Positions 1-8,787 are shown, numbered from the stretch's first letter. The stretch is 49,390 nucleotides of DNA from Dongia_B sp035539215 (GCA_035539215.1 DATLIX010000066.1:1-49390), one strand, 5' to 3'. Program-made: numbers and translations. Notes: generated by a model not told the origin, from the sequence alone.

Positions 1-3000
1 GCCGCCTGCTGGGCCAGGGCCTGTTCCTCGCCGTCGATCACATTACCCAGCGCATCCGCCGCTGCCGGCCATTCCTGCAGCTGCCACAGCATATCCGCCC
101 GCTGCCAGCGCGCCGGCAAGCTGTCATCGTTCTTGATTTCGTCGAGCGCCTTCAGCGTCTGTCCCGAACCGAAATCGGCCTGCGATTGCAACCGGCCGCG
201 CAAGGCGTCGAGATCATTCGGCAACTGGTCGCTCACCTGGCTGTCCTTGAGCGCCTGGGCCGCCATGTCGGGCTTGTTGTCCAGGAGATAGATTGCCGCC
301 AGCCGCGTGCCGGCCCGCGACTTGTCGATACCGCTCAGGCGATGCTTGACCTGCCCGTCGAGCAGCTTCGCGGCACCGTCCAGCAGATCGACCTTGACCA
401 GACGATCGGCAAGCGCCGCGATCATCCGATCGCCAGCTTCGCCGCTCGGCGTCAATTCACGGAATTCATCGTAAAGTGCGACCGCCGTCATCGGGCTCAG
501 CGCATCGGCACCGCCGCCGAGATAAAGATGCTCGAAGGCATCGCCCATCTCCTGCGCGACATCCTTGATATCGGACCGGCTGGGGAAATTCGTCACCGCC
601 TGGCGCAGTGTCAACAGGCCCTTGCGCGGCTGGCCTGCGGCGAGATAGGCCTCGCCCAGGCTGCGGAGCAGACGGAATTCGAAATCGCCGCCGCGCGCCA
701 GGAAGCGCAGCTCCTCCAAGGGACCGATGGCATCCGCCTGGGTCATCTGCTTGGTGCGCAGCTTCTCCATGACGACGGTGTATTGCGAATCCGCCCGCAC
801 ATCCTCGACGGCACTGTTCTTCAGGCCCGCCCAGGTCTGGAATGCCGCATCCTGCTGTCCCATCTTGAGCTGGCGCAAACCTTCGAGATAGGCGATGCGG
901 TCGGTGGTTTGCGAATCCGGCATGTCACGGCGAATGGCGTCGGTATAGACCTGCGCCTGCATCGGATTGCCGCCCTCGATCAACGCCCGGGCGATCAGCA
1001 AGCCGAGATCGGTCCGCCGCGATTTGGGATAGTCTTTCAGCACCGGCAAGGGTTCGTCGAAGAGCGCAGCCGCGCCGGCGGCATCGCCCTTGCGCGCGGC
1101 GAGAACACCGCGGAACAAACTGGCTTCCGGCGAATTGCCGACCTGGGGATCGGCCAGCAATTTGGCGGCGAGATCGTCATCGCCCTTCAAGGCATGGGCC
1201 GCCGCCCGTAATGTCAGGAAACCTTTATTGCCGATCGGCAACGGACCGGTATCGCTGGCGATCAGGTCGAGCATACCGGCCGCCTCCGGCACAAGGCCGT
1301 TGGCAAACAGAAATTCCGCCAGATCCAAGCGTGCCGCGTTGCGCCCCGATGGCGAGGATTTCGTGATTTCCTCTTCGAGGACATCGCGATCCTTCAGGAA
1401 GGTCGCCTGGCCGCCGCGGCGCCAGGTCGGCAGATCGAAGAGACCGGCAACAGCGGCCGAGGCAGCATTGACATTGGCCGGTGCCGTCGTGCCAGTCGAT
1501 GTCGGCTGGGTGGTCGCCGGCGCGGCCGTGGCACCATTGCTGTCTGTGCCGGTTGCCACGACCGGCGGCTTGGCCGCGGGTGCGGTCGTTACGACGACGC
1601 CATTGGGCAACGGCTCCACGGCGACATTGTCGGCCAGCGGCGATACGACGATACCCTGATAGCTGGGCAGCAGCTTGAATTCCGGCCATACCGCCTGCTC
1701 TGCCACACCAAGCCCGGCATCGCGCACACCGACGATCTTGAGTTGGTCGCCGACAGTCGGATCGGTCAAGGTCAGGACCGAACCGGGACTGGTGGTTTCC
1801 AGAAGCAAGCTGGCGCCGCCCTGGGCCAAGGTTTCGCGACGTTGCTGGATCGTCTTGGCAGCACCACCCTGCTGCGCCGTCTTCAGATCGATGACCCAGG
1901 TGTTGCCGCTGTTATGGATCGTCGGCACCAGCAGGGAGCCACCGCTCAACCGCAGGCCGGAGGCAAATCTGTCGGTCACCAGATCGACCCGCCCCAGGGC
2001 CCCGAGCAAGGGACTGCTGAAGGCTTGCGATCCGAAGCCAGCCGGCGCATCGAAGACCAGCCAGAGCGAATCGCCGCGCTTGAAGGCCGCCAGTTCGACC
2101 GGCTTCGGCCATTGGAACGTGACGATGGCACCACCGCCGGCTTGCGGTGCCACGATCACCGGTACATCGACCGGACTGGGTGGCGAAGCTGGTTGCTCGG
2201 CTTGAGCAACGGGTTGGCTCGGCACCGGCGTTGCGGCAACAGATGACGCGGGCTGCGCCGCGGCGACTGAGGCAGCAGCCATGGGTGCCGCTGCCTGTTG
2301 TGTCGCCGATGCCGGCGGATTGCTGCCCGCGACGGGCTGGGTGCCAGGCGAGCGGCCGGGCAATGCCGGGATCGGCACTAGCCCCTGGAAGAGCGACGCA
2401 TCGGCGGATTTTGGCGCCGTCGCAGCATCCGTCGCCGTCGCGGCGCCCACCGTTGCTGCGCCTGCCGCTGCCGCGGCGCCCTTGCTCGCGGCCACGGCCA
2501 GCGGCGTCGCTTTACCCGACTTGGGCGCCTTGCCCTGGTCATAGAGATCGAGAATGACGGTCCGGCCTTGCTGCTGATTGCGCAGCTCGATCCCCGGTTG
2601 CAAGGCGAAGGTCACGCGTTGTCCGCTGGGATCCGATTGCGCCAGAGCGGTCTGCAAGCGTGGCGGCAGGTCGCGCTGCAACTTTGCCAGATCGAGATTG
2701 CCGCCGGTGAATTGCAGGGTCAGGCGGTTGCCGTCCTGGCGCATGGAGAAGCCGACCGTCTCCGGCAGATCGAAAGCGATGCGCCCGTAGGTGCTATGCT
2801 CGCCCGCGCGCGGCTGGATCGGGACGAGCGGTGCCGGCTTGCCCGAGGCAGCCGTCGGCAGAGCGGCCGCCTGTGCCGCCTGTTTATTCAATGCCGGCGC
2901 CGGAACGCCAAGATCGATCACCAGATTTCCGTTGTCGTCGAACTGGCGGAAGCTGACGGCCTGCTTCAGGCGGAGCACGATCTGCCGGTTGTCGGCCGAT

Positions 3001-3302
3001 GGCGTGGCGCCACCGATATAGGGTTGCAGATTGCTGATCGCCGCCGCCATATCGACCGCAACCGGCCGTTTGAAGGTGATGACCATGACGTCGCCGCTGG
3101 TCTTGATATTGCTTAATTCGGCGGTGCCGGTATCGAGCACCAGGCGGCCATAGGTCTCATGCGTCCAGCCGCGCGCCAGGATGGTGTCATCCGCTTTGGC
3201 CGTGACAACTAGCAGCGACGCCATCGCAAGCAGCGAGGCGCTCACCCACAGGTGATTCTTGCGGCGGAAACTCCTCCAGCGGCGATTTTTCCGGCCGCTC
3301 AC
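1..3302 (-). CDS. Large periplasmic TPR protein of the flagellar cluster (3' end cut by window edge)
   Basis: An open frame of 1100 codons runs from a GTG at 3302 to the left edge without a stop. The GTG overlaps the stop of the upstream MotB-like gene (GTGA at 3302-3299), so translation is probably coupled. The N-terminus has basic residues, then a hydrophobic stretch (about residues 20-36) ending in AKADD, which looks like a signal peptide. Residues of about 40-250 form beta-rich, AMIN-like segments (for example TYGRLVLDTG, YGRIAFDLPE). Ala/Pro/Thr-rich linkers follow, and from about residue 640 the protein is alpha-helical with TPR-like pairs such as ARLDLAEFLFANGLVPEAAG. Similar long TPR proteins occur beside alphaproteobacterial motor genes. 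I infer a periplasmic scaffold for the stator or for the basal-body periphery. The comparison with rhizobial MotC is by context only. Confidence 0.8.
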   Translation of the reverse strand, partial: MSGRKNRRWRSFRRKNHLWVSASLLAMASLLVVTAKADDTILARGWTHETYGRLVLDTGTAELSNIKTSGDVMVITFKRPVAVDMAAAISNLQPYIGGATPSADNRQIVLRLKQAVSFRQFDDNGNLVIDLGVPAPALNKQAAQAAALPTAASGKPAPLVPIQPRAGEHSTYGRIAFDLPETVGFSMRQDGNRLTLQFTGGNLDLAKLQRDLPPRLQTALAQSDPSGQRVTFALQPGIELRNQQQGRTVILDLYDQGKAPKSGKATPLAVAASKGAAAAAGAATVGAATATDAATAPKSADASLFQGLVPIPALPGRSPGTQPVAGSNPPASATQQAAAPMAAASVAAAQPASSVAATPVPSQPVAQAEQPASPPSPVDVPVIVAPQAGGGAIVTFQWPKPVELAAFKRGDSLWLVFDAPAGFGSQAFSSPLLGALGRVDLVTDRFASGLRLSGGSLLVPTIHNSGNTWVIDLKTAQQGGAAKTIQQRRETLAQGGASLLLETTSPGSVLTLTDPTVGDQLKIVGVRDAGLGVAEQAVWPEFKLLPSYQGIVVSPLADNVAVEPLPNGVVVTTAPAAKPPVVATGTDSNGATAAPATTQPTSTGTTAPANVNAASAAVAGLFDLPTWRRGGQATFLKDRDVLEEEITKSSPSGRNAARLDLAEFLFANGLVPEAAGMLDLIASDTGPLPIGNKGFLTLRAAAHALKGDDDLAAKLLADPQVGNSPEASLFRGVLAARKGDAAGAAALFDEPLPVLKDYPKSRRTDLGLLIARALIEGGNPMQAQVYTDAIRRDMPDSQTTDRIAYLEGLRQLKMGQQDAAFQTWAGLKNSAVEDVRADSQYTVVMEKLRTKQMTQADAIGPLEELRFLARGGDFEFRLLRSLGEAYLAAGQPRKGLLTLRQAVTNFPSRSDIKDVAQEMGDAFEHLYLGGGADALSPMTAVALYDEFRELTPSGEAGDRMIAALADRLVKVDLLDGAAKLLDGQVKHRLSGIDKSRAGTRLAAIYLLDNKPDMAAQALKDSQVSDQLPNDLDALRGRLQSQADFGSGQTLKALDEIKNDDSLPARWQRADMLWQLQEWPAAADALGNVIDGEEQALAQQA

Positions 3303-3994
3303 GGCGTCGCCCCAGACGCTGCCGGCGCCGTGTTCGACATGACGATGATATCGACCATGGGTGCGGCACCGGGATCGACCACATGCCCCCGTGTCAGGAT
3401 CGGCGCCGTCACCCCGCCCTGGCTCAAGGCGTTGCTGACGGCAAGTGCTGCCTGTAACGACTTCTGCCACCGGCTCTCGTCGTCCGGACCTGCCACGCTC
3501 CCCATCGGCGCCAGGCGGCTATCGACGATGATCTGATTGGGAAGGACGCGAAGCACGTCTGCCAAGGCATGCAGCAAGTTGTCCTTGCCGCCCGTCGCAT
3601 CCGCGCCGACCGAGCCCTGCAGGTCAGTCAGCGACAAGGGTATGATGGCACGATCACCAAATCCGGTAATCGGCAGGTTCTTCAGGCTAGGCACATTGTC
3701 GAACTTCGCTTTCAGCAGCGAGGCGAGATAGCCAGGATCGCGCCCCTCCTCCACATTGGGATCGGGCATCGCCTGATTGAGGGCATCGGCATCCGACCGC
3801 GCCGCGACATGAATGCCCGGCACCCCTTCGGCAATCTTCTGCAGCTTCGACGTTTGCAAGCTCGACATTGAAAACAGCAGCACGAAAAACACCAGAAGCA
3901 GACCGATCAGATCGGCGAAGGTGATCAGCCAGAGCGGCTGATGGCCATCCATCGATTGCGGTTGCTCAGTATTAACCTTAACAATTTTGATCAT
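3299..3994 (-). CDS. motB: MotB-like stator protein that keeps the membrane aspartate
   Basis: This 231-aa protein has a short cytoplasmic N-terminus, one membrane helix (about residues 21-44) and a periplasmic domain. The helix reads ITFADLIGLLLVFFVLLFS, the MotB signature, with Asp28 at the proton-carrying position. The periplasmic part (about 100-222) has the spacing of an OmpA/MotB domain, but I cannot find the usual GHTD or NxxLSxxRA peptidoglycan-binding motifs. Its start overlaps the stop of the preceding MotB-like gene by ATGA (3994-3991), and its stop overlaps the start of the TPR gene. It probably pairs with the MotA encoded near 43.8 kb. The call as a MotB-family protein is firm. 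Whether it anchors directly to peptidoglycan is uncertain. Confidence 0.85.
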   Translation of the reverse strand: MIKIVKVNTEQPQSMDGHQPLWLITFADLIGLLLVFFVLLFSMSSLQTSKLQKIAEGVPGIHVAARSDADALNQAMPDPNVEEGRDPGYLASLLKAKFDNVPSLKNLPITGFGDRAIIPLSLTDLQGSVGADATGGKDNLLHALADVLRVLPNQIIVDSRLAPMGSVAGPDDESRWQKSLQAALAVSNALSQGGVTAPILTRGHVVDPGAAPMVDIIVMSNTAPAASGATP

Positions 3995-4857
3995 GGCGCA
4001 ACTCGCCGCGCAGCGCCAGACGGATCGCCCCGGCCGCTTGGGTTCGATCCGCCCTGATTTGTCCCGCCTTGATTTGCCCCGGTCTGCCTGGCGCGCGCCT
4101 GCCCGGGCAGATCGGGCATCTCAGGCGGCCGCAGGCGAATGGCAATGGTGAGCCATTTCGGATCGCCACTGTTGAAGCCGACCGAAAGATCATTGCCCCG
4201 CTGCGATGACGTATGGCTGAGGATGACCGCCAACTGGCCGGCCCGCTCCACGTCGAGTTGCCCCGGTGTCGGCGCTGCCAGTTCGATATGCACCTCGCAG
4301 CCCCAATCAGCCGGCCGTTTGTCCAAGGCCTCGCCTATTTGCCGCAGGATCGCAGGGACCTGGCTGGTCTGCTCGCTGGAAGAATTGCCGGCCCCATCGC
4401 GCTTGAAGAAGAGGTCGACCGGCAGCTGCATGGTCAGCTGATTAGCGGAAATCAGAATCTTCTGACGGTCGGCGGGCAACAGCACGCCGAAATAACTCGC
4501 GAGGCCCCGCAGGATGCCGGTCGTGACCTGCTGCGCATTTTGTGCCGCCGATACAGAATCAGAATTACTCACACCGCCAAACGCCTGATCGATACTGGCG
4601 GTAACGGTACTTTGCTTGCCGGTATCGCGTTGCGACAGGCTGTTGAGCACGATGAAAAAGGCCAGCAACAGAAAGAACAGGCTAAGCAGCGTCGGCAGGC
4701 TGGGATTACGAATACCGGCCTGCCGGAAGGTCATCTTGGGCAGATGACCGATGCGTGACTCTAACGCGTTCGCGACCGGTGCCGCCGGATGGCCGCCAGA
4801 AGAAGCGCCGGCACCCGACGCGACAGCTATGCCGGTCGAAGGGCCGGTGGCATTCAT
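3991..4857 (-). CDS. Second MotB-like protein, lacking the membrane aspartate
   Basis: This 288-aa protein has a Gly/Ala/Ser-rich cytoplasmic N-terminus of about 50 residues. One membrane helix follows (about 53-75, PTLLSLFFLLLAFFIVLNS), then a periplasmic domain with OmpA/MotB-like spacing (about 125-245, including DVERAGQLAVILS). The tail is Gly/Asn/Arg-rich. Aligned through LLLAFF with the neighbouring MotB (LLLVFF), the proton-carrying Asp position is Ser59. The protein could therefore not carry protons the way a normal MotB does. It starts 15 bp after cheZ behind an AGGGA ribosome site and overlaps the next MotB-like gene by 4 bp. I infer a partner or structural subunit of the stator rather than an independent channel subunit. 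Confidence 0.75.
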   Translation of the reverse strand: MNATGPSTGIAVASGAGASSGGHPAAPVANALESRIGHLPKMTFRQAGIRNPSLPTLLSLFFLLLAFFIVLNSLSQRDTGKQSTVTASIDQAFGGVSNSDSVSAAQNAQQVTTGILRGLASYFGVLLPADRQKILISANQLTMQLPVDLFFKRDGAGNSSSEQTSQVPAILRQIGEALDKRPADWGCEVHIELAAPTPGQLDVERAGQLAVILSHTSSQRGNDLSVGFNSGDPKWLTIAIRLRPPEMPDLPGQARARQTGANQGGTNQGGSNPSGRGDPSGAARRVAP

Positions 4858-4872
4858 CGACGAATCCCTGGT

Positions 4873-5526
4873 CTAGTCGAAGCTCGCGAGCAAGGCGTCA
4901 ATCTCCGCCTGTTTCGCAGCATCATCAGGCATTTGCGGTCCATTGAGCAAGGCTGCATCGGTGCTCGGCTGCTCTTTCTCTTCCGACGTTTCCGGATGCA
5001 GCTCGCGATATTTCTGAATCTCGTCGCCAAAAGCGGCGACCAAAGCATCCACCTTGGTCTCGATATGCTTCAACGCCTTGACGACCTTGGTGATGCGCTG
5101 TCCAGTAATATCCTGGAAGTTACATGATTCGTAAACCTGCGTCACCGCTTCGGTGATCTTCTCGGCAATCGCCGGATCGATCTCACCCGTGAGACCTTCG
5201 ATGACCTCGACCGCCTGCAGGATGCCGTTGGTTGCCTCTTCCGTCGCGCCGACAATGGCATCGAGCTCGTCGGTGGCCGTCGGCAGGTGCTCGGAGGTGA
5301 TGTCATCCGGCAGCAGCGAAGCGATTTCCTTCTTCGCCGCCAAAATGTACTGGGCGAGATCCTCGAGTTCGGAATAGAGCTTCAGGTTGACGTCGGATAG
5401 ATCGCCGTCCAGCGTCGCCAGCAGGCCGGTGACGATCTCGGTGATTTCCTCGCGGCTGTAGGATTGGCCACGCGATCGCAACGCACCCAGACGCGCGACA
5501 AGTTCCGGAGGAACTGCAATAGTCAT
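4873..5526 (-). CDS. cheZ: CheZ chemotaxis phosphatase
   Basis: This 217-aa helical protein is CheZ, which removes the phosphate from CheY-P at the motor or receptor array. The hallmark stretch CNFQDITGQRI lies at residues 135-145. Asp139 and Gln143 correspond to the catalytic Asp143/Gln147 pair of E. coli CheZ. The C-terminus, AEIDALLASFD, resembles the short CheY-binding tail peptide, after an acidic, flexible linker (about 176-205). A GGAGAGG ribosome site precedes the ATG at 5526. The gene lies 22 bp downstream of cheY and 15 bp upstream of a MotB-like gene, so the signal-termination step is encoded together with the motor parts. CheZ is well known from beta- and gammaproteobacteria and less common in alphaproteobacteria. 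Confidence 0.93.
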   Translation of the reverse strand: MTIAVPPELVARLGALRSRGQSYSREEITEIVTGLLATLDGDLSDVNLKLYSELEDLAQYILAAKKEIASLLPDDITSEHLPTATDELDAIVGATEEATNGILQAVEVIEGLTGEIDPAIAEKITEAVTQVYESCNFQDITGQRITKVVKALKHIETKVDALVAAFGDEIQKYRELHPETSEEKEQPSTDAALLNGPQMPDDAAKQAEIDALLASFD

Positions 5527-5548
5527 GAACCTCTCCCCGGCCGACGGC

Positions 5549-5935
5549 TCAGAAGTTTCCGAGAACCGTTGACAACTTGGTCTTCAGCGTCGCCGCATTG
5601 AAAGGCTTGACGATGTAATTGTTGACGCCGGCTTCCTTGGCAGCGATCACGTTTTCCGTCTTGCTTTCGGCCGTGATCATGATGAACGGGAGCGCCTTCA
5701 ACTTGGAATCGGCGCGCACCTCACGCAGCAGCTGGATGCCCGTCATCGGCTCCATGTTCCAGTCGGAGATAACGAGGCCGTAATCCTTGTCGCGCAACTT
5801 CTGCAGCGCCATACTGCCATCAGTCGCCTCGTCGACATTATTGAAGCCCAATTGCTTCAGCAGATTGCGGATGATCCGCAACATCGTCTTGTAGTCGTCG
5901 ACGATCAGGATGCTCATGTTCATGTCTACAGACAT
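5549..5935 (-). CDS. cheY: CheY single-domain response regulator
   Basis: This is a stand-alone receiver domain of 128 aa. It has all the phosphorylation residues: the acidic pair Asp13/Asp14, phosphoacceptor Asp58 in LVISDWNMEP, Thr88 and Lys110 in NYIVKPF. Phospho-CheY would bind FliM and change motor behaviour. I chose the ATG at 5935 because GAGAGGAAGAGG lies just upstream and because it gives the usual CheY length. The frame stays open to a GTG at 5971, but that would add an unsupported 12-residue leader. The gene is directly followed by cheZ. The 178 bp upstream, before motE ends, leaves room for its own promoter. Confidence 0.93.
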   Translation of the reverse strand: MSVDMNMSILIVDDYKTMLRIIRNLLKQLGFNNVDEATDGSMALQKLRDKDYGLVISDWNMEPMTGIQLLREVRADSKLKALPFIMITAESKTENVIAAKEAGVNNYIVKPFNAATLKTKLSTVLGNF

Positions 5936-6113
5936 CGGGGTAACCTCTTCCTCTCCCGCCACGCTAGGCACTGCCTATCGTGCCATACGCCCGTACTTAA
6001 ACCCGTAATTCGTTAAGCTGCCGTAAATAGCCGAAATCGTTCGGCTGTGTCTTGGCAAGCCGGTTTACCCAGACCACCAAGTGGCAACTGTCGCCTCCCC
6101 GTTCCGCCGCGTC

Positions 6114-7064
6114 TCACTGCGGTATCGGCATCTGTCGGCGCTGCGCGAGTTCGTAGGTCAGCTCCTTGGCCCGGGTCGGCGAAACCAGCGCCAAAATCGG
6201 TGCCACCTTGCGCTCGTTCATCCGCGCGACGACATCCAGCAACACGTCCATATCCATCTCTTCGAAGATCTGGGCGGCTGCCTTCGGTTTCATATTTTCG
6301 TAGATCTTGACGAGGCTTTGCAGCTGCTGTTCATCTGCCGCATTACGTTGTTTCAGCAAATCCTGAACCGTCGCCTGCAAGGCTTTCAATTCAGCCATTT
6401 TTTGTTCCATGCGCTGCTCGGCAGCCTTGACCAGTGCCTCGCGTTCATCAAGCTGGCGGGCACGCTGATCAAGCTCGGCGCGGCGCTTCGCCAGTTGCTG
6501 CAGAACGTCGACTTCCTCGTCGGTGTAATTGAAAGGGTCACGGGCGAGTCTGCGCTGCTGCTCCTGGGCCAACAGATCCTGGCCCTGCCCATCACTATTG
6601 GTGGCGTCGCTCGTCCCGACGCTGCTTCCCGCACCCGCGTTTCCAGCAGTGCCAGCCCCGGCAGCAGGCTGGCTGCCGGCCGGCGGCGTATTAGCCTGCG
6701 GGCTCGTTGCCGGATTGGCCGGCGGCGGTGGCTGGACCTGGGCTGTCTGTTGTGACGGCGGCTGGGCATTGGGCGCGGTTGGCGCCGGCGTATTGCCAAG
6801 TTGCGTCGGCGCCCCGGCCGCATTGGCCGGCTGTTGCCCCGGCTGGTTGGTACCGGCCTGGCTATTGTTGGCAGCCTGAGCTTCGGACGACCGGCCGAAG
6901 GAGACGCTCAGCCCCTGCCACAAATGGTTGGCTTTGACGCTGATCGTCGCCAGGACGACAATCATGATGATGGGAGTGAGGCGAAAGCGGCCGAGCATCG
7001 ACCGGCGGGTGCCCGGTTTCTGCCCACTGGGTTTACCGTTCGGAAGTTGCTGCATCGCGCTCAT
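6114..7064 (-). CDS. motE: MotE-like flagellar protein (MgtE_N-type C-terminal domain)
   Basis: This 316-aa protein has a basic N-terminus and one hydrophobic segment (about 30-44) that is a membrane anchor or uncleaved signal. A long Pro/Ala/Gln/Gly-rich linker (about 58-165) follows, then a charged coiled coil (about 183-248). The C-terminal domain (about 249-312, KIYENMKPKAAAQIFEEM and ILALVSPTRAKELTYEL) resembles the N-terminal domain of MgtE transporters. That architecture is typical of alphaproteobacterial MotE. In rhizobia MotE is a periplasmic chaperone for MotC. No MotC is obvious here, but the large TPR protein in the same block could be its client (inference). Its ATG overlaps the stop of the upstream DUF6468 gene (ATGA, 7064-7061). 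Confidence 0.82.
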   Translation of the reverse strand: MSAMQQLPNGKPSGQKPGTRRSMLGRFRLTPIIMIVVLATISVKANHLWQGLSVSFGRSSEAQAANNSQAGTNQPGQQPANAAGAPTQLGNTPAPTAPNAQPPSQQTAQVQPPPPANPATSPQANTPPAGSQPAAGAGTAGNAGAGSSVGTSDATNSDGQGQDLLAQEQQRRLARDPFNYTDEEVDVLQQLAKRRAELDQRARQLDEREALVKAAEQRMEQKMAELKALQATVQDLLKQRNAADEQQLQSLVKIYENMKPKAAAQIFEEMDMDVLLDVVARMNERKVAPILALVSPTRAKELTYELAQRRQMPIPQ

Positions 7065-7621
7065 CGTATGCCCGCCAGAGTCGACAGCACCGAACTGCGC
7101 TTCGACGGATCAAGAGGTGACGTTTTCGGGCTCGTCTCGGCAGGAGATGCCGCAATCGGCGCCGGCTCACCGGCTGCCGGGTCGTCGCCCTGCGCCGGTG
7201 TTACCAGCGGTGTGCGGGCGAAGAGACCGGTACTTTCGCGGGCCTGCACGGGTGCCGCTGCCTGGCTGAGACGGCGGCTTTCCGCGACCGACTCTTCCAG
7301 CCGGTCGCTGGCCCGGTCGGCCCGCTCGACCAGCAGCCGCAGATCCGCGCTCGCCTGATCGACATCCCCCAGCACATGCGTCGCGGCCTCGGTCTGCTGC
7401 TGCAAGTCACGGCCGCGGGTTTCCGCCAGCTGCCGCAATTGCTGCAGGCTGGCATCGGCCTGGCCGGTCGCCTGGCGGAACTCAGTGATCAGGCGCTCAA
7501 AGGCTTCCCGCCCCTGCCGCAGCTCCGCCAGCTTGCGATTGAAGCGATAGATAGCCCCCAACGTCACCGCCAGCAAGACGATGAGGATGGCGTCGCTGAT
7601 CATCGACAGGGCTGCAGACAT
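7061..7621 (-). CDS. DUF6468-type membrane-anchored coiled-coil protein
   Basis: This 186-aa protein starts with a membrane helix (about residues 3-25, ISDAILIVLLAVTLGAIY). A long amphipathic helical region (about 28-125) rich in Glu, Arg, Gln and Leu probably forms a coiled coil. The C-terminus is Pro/Ala/Ser-rich and low in complexity. It matches my memory of DUF6468 proteins, which sit between fliM and motE in alphaproteobacterial flagellar clusters. Its function is not known to me. It starts 13 bp after fliM and overlaps motE by 4 bp, so it is almost certainly translated with them. A structural or assembly role at the basal body is an inference from position. Confidence 0.75.
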   Translation of the reverse strand: MSAALSMISDAILIVLLAVTLGAIYRFNRKLAELRQGREAFERLITEFRQATGQADASLQQLRQLAETRGRDLQQQTEAATHVLGDVDQASADLRLLVERADRASDRLEESVAESRRLSQAAAPVQARESTGLFARTPLVTPAQGDDPAAGEPAPIAASPAETSPKTSPLDPSKRSSVLSTLAGIR

Positions 7622-7634
7622 CTCCGATACGGGC

Positions 7635-8693
7635 CTATTTCATCAGGCGATCTTGAATCTTGACGGCGATATGCCCGCCGCGCCGGCCCATAGGGCCGCG
7701 GAACAGCTGAACCTCGCCGCAGCGCAGTTCGACCATGGATTGCGGTGTGCAATCGAGATCGAGCTTGGTCCCCGGCTTCCAGGCCAGCACGTCGCCGAGC
7801 GTCATCGGGAATTCATCGAGCACGGCATTGATCTCGACATCGGTCTGCCAGAGCTCGCCGGAGAGATGAGTTTCCCAGATCGAGTCACGGCCGAATTTCT
7901 CGCCCATGAACATCTGCAGCAGCAGCTCGCGCACCGGTTCCAAGGTGGCATAGGGCAACAGCAATTCCATGCGGCCGCCGCGATCCTCCATGTCGACCCG
8001 CAGACGGGCCAGGACCGCCGCATTGGCCGGCCGCGCGATCGCCGCGAAGCGTGGATTGGTCTCCAGGCGCTCGAAGCGGAACGTCACCGGCGACAACGGA
8101 TCGAAGGTTGAGGTGAGGTCGTTCAGCACGACGCTGATCAGGCGCTCGACCAGGTTGCGCTCGATCGTCGTATAGGGCCGGCCTTCGATTCGCATCGCGG
8201 CAGTCCCGCGACGACCACCGAGCAGCACGTCGACAATGGAATAGGTCAAGGTACTGTCGACCATCAGCAGGCCGAAATTGTCCCATTCCTCCGCCTTGAA
8301 GACGCCGAGCATGGCCGGCAGCGGAATCGAATTGAGATAGTCACCGAAGCGGATGGCGGTGATGTTGTCGAGCGAGACCTCGACGTTGTCGGAGGTGAAG
8401 TTACGCAACGAGGTCGACAGCATGCGCACCAGACGATCGAAGACGATCTCCAGCATCGGCAGGCGTTCGTAGGAGACCAACGCGCTGTTGAGAATTGCCT
8501 GGATGCCGGAGGGGCGATCCTTGCCGCCCTCGCCGCCGCCGGCAATGCCGAGCAGGCTGTCGATCTCGTCCTGGTCGAGGACCCGGTTGGACATCGGCCC
8601 GGAGGCCGCATCGTCCGCACCGGAATCGTCCATCGCTTCCCAAGCCGCCGCGGCAGCTTTTTCCTCTTCGCTTAGTTCTTCATCATCGATCAT
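7635..8693 (-). CDS. fliM: FliM flagellar switch protein
   Basis: FliM is the middle component of the C ring, joining FliG to FliN and binding phospho-CheY. The N-terminus carries the CheY-P-binding motif LDQDEIDSLLG (about residues 39-49), set in an acidic, Ala-rich leader. The middle domain includes YLNSIPLPAMLGVFKAEEWD and DVLLGG. The C-terminal SpoA-like domain has VLDEFPMTLGDVLAWKPG and ends in VKIQDRLMK. I start at the ATG at 8693 (352 aa). A TTG at 8720 would add nine residues and cannot be excluded. The gene follows fliL by about 94 bp and precedes the DUF6468 gene by 13 bp. Confidence 0.95.
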   Translation of the reverse strand: MIDDEELSEEEKAAAAAWEAMDDSGADDAASGPMSNRVLDQDEIDSLLGIAGGGEGGKDRPSGIQAILNSALVSYERLPMLEIVFDRLVRMLSTSLRNFTSDNVEVSLDNITAIRFGDYLNSIPLPAMLGVFKAEEWDNFGLLMVDSTLTYSIVDVLLGGRRGTAAMRIEGRPYTTIERNLVERLISVVLNDLTSTFDPLSPVTFRFERLETNPRFAAIARPANAAVLARLRVDMEDRGGRMELLLPYATLEPVRELLLQMFMGEKFGRDSIWETHLSGELWQTDVEINAVLDEFPMTLGDVLAWKPGTKLDLDCTPQSMVELRCGEVQLFRGPMGRRGGHIAVKIQDRLMK

Positions 8694-8787
8694 CGATGTT
8701 GCCAATCCCGCCCGGGACAAAAGCCGGGGCCATGAACACAGGAATCAAACGCCAAGCCGATATTTTACAGGCCAAGATCGTTTCAGG

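Noticed and set aside
2568..3116. 182-codon open frame on the plus strand
   Set aside because: It lies opposite the large TPR gene, which stays open throughout and has a signal peptide and coherent domains.
5970..5986. Perfect -24 element TGGCACG on the minus strand, upstream of cheY
   Set aside because: The nearest GC lies only 10 bp from the GG instead of 12, and sigma-54 promoters need fixed spacing. It is also partly explained by the AT/GC pattern of the gap.
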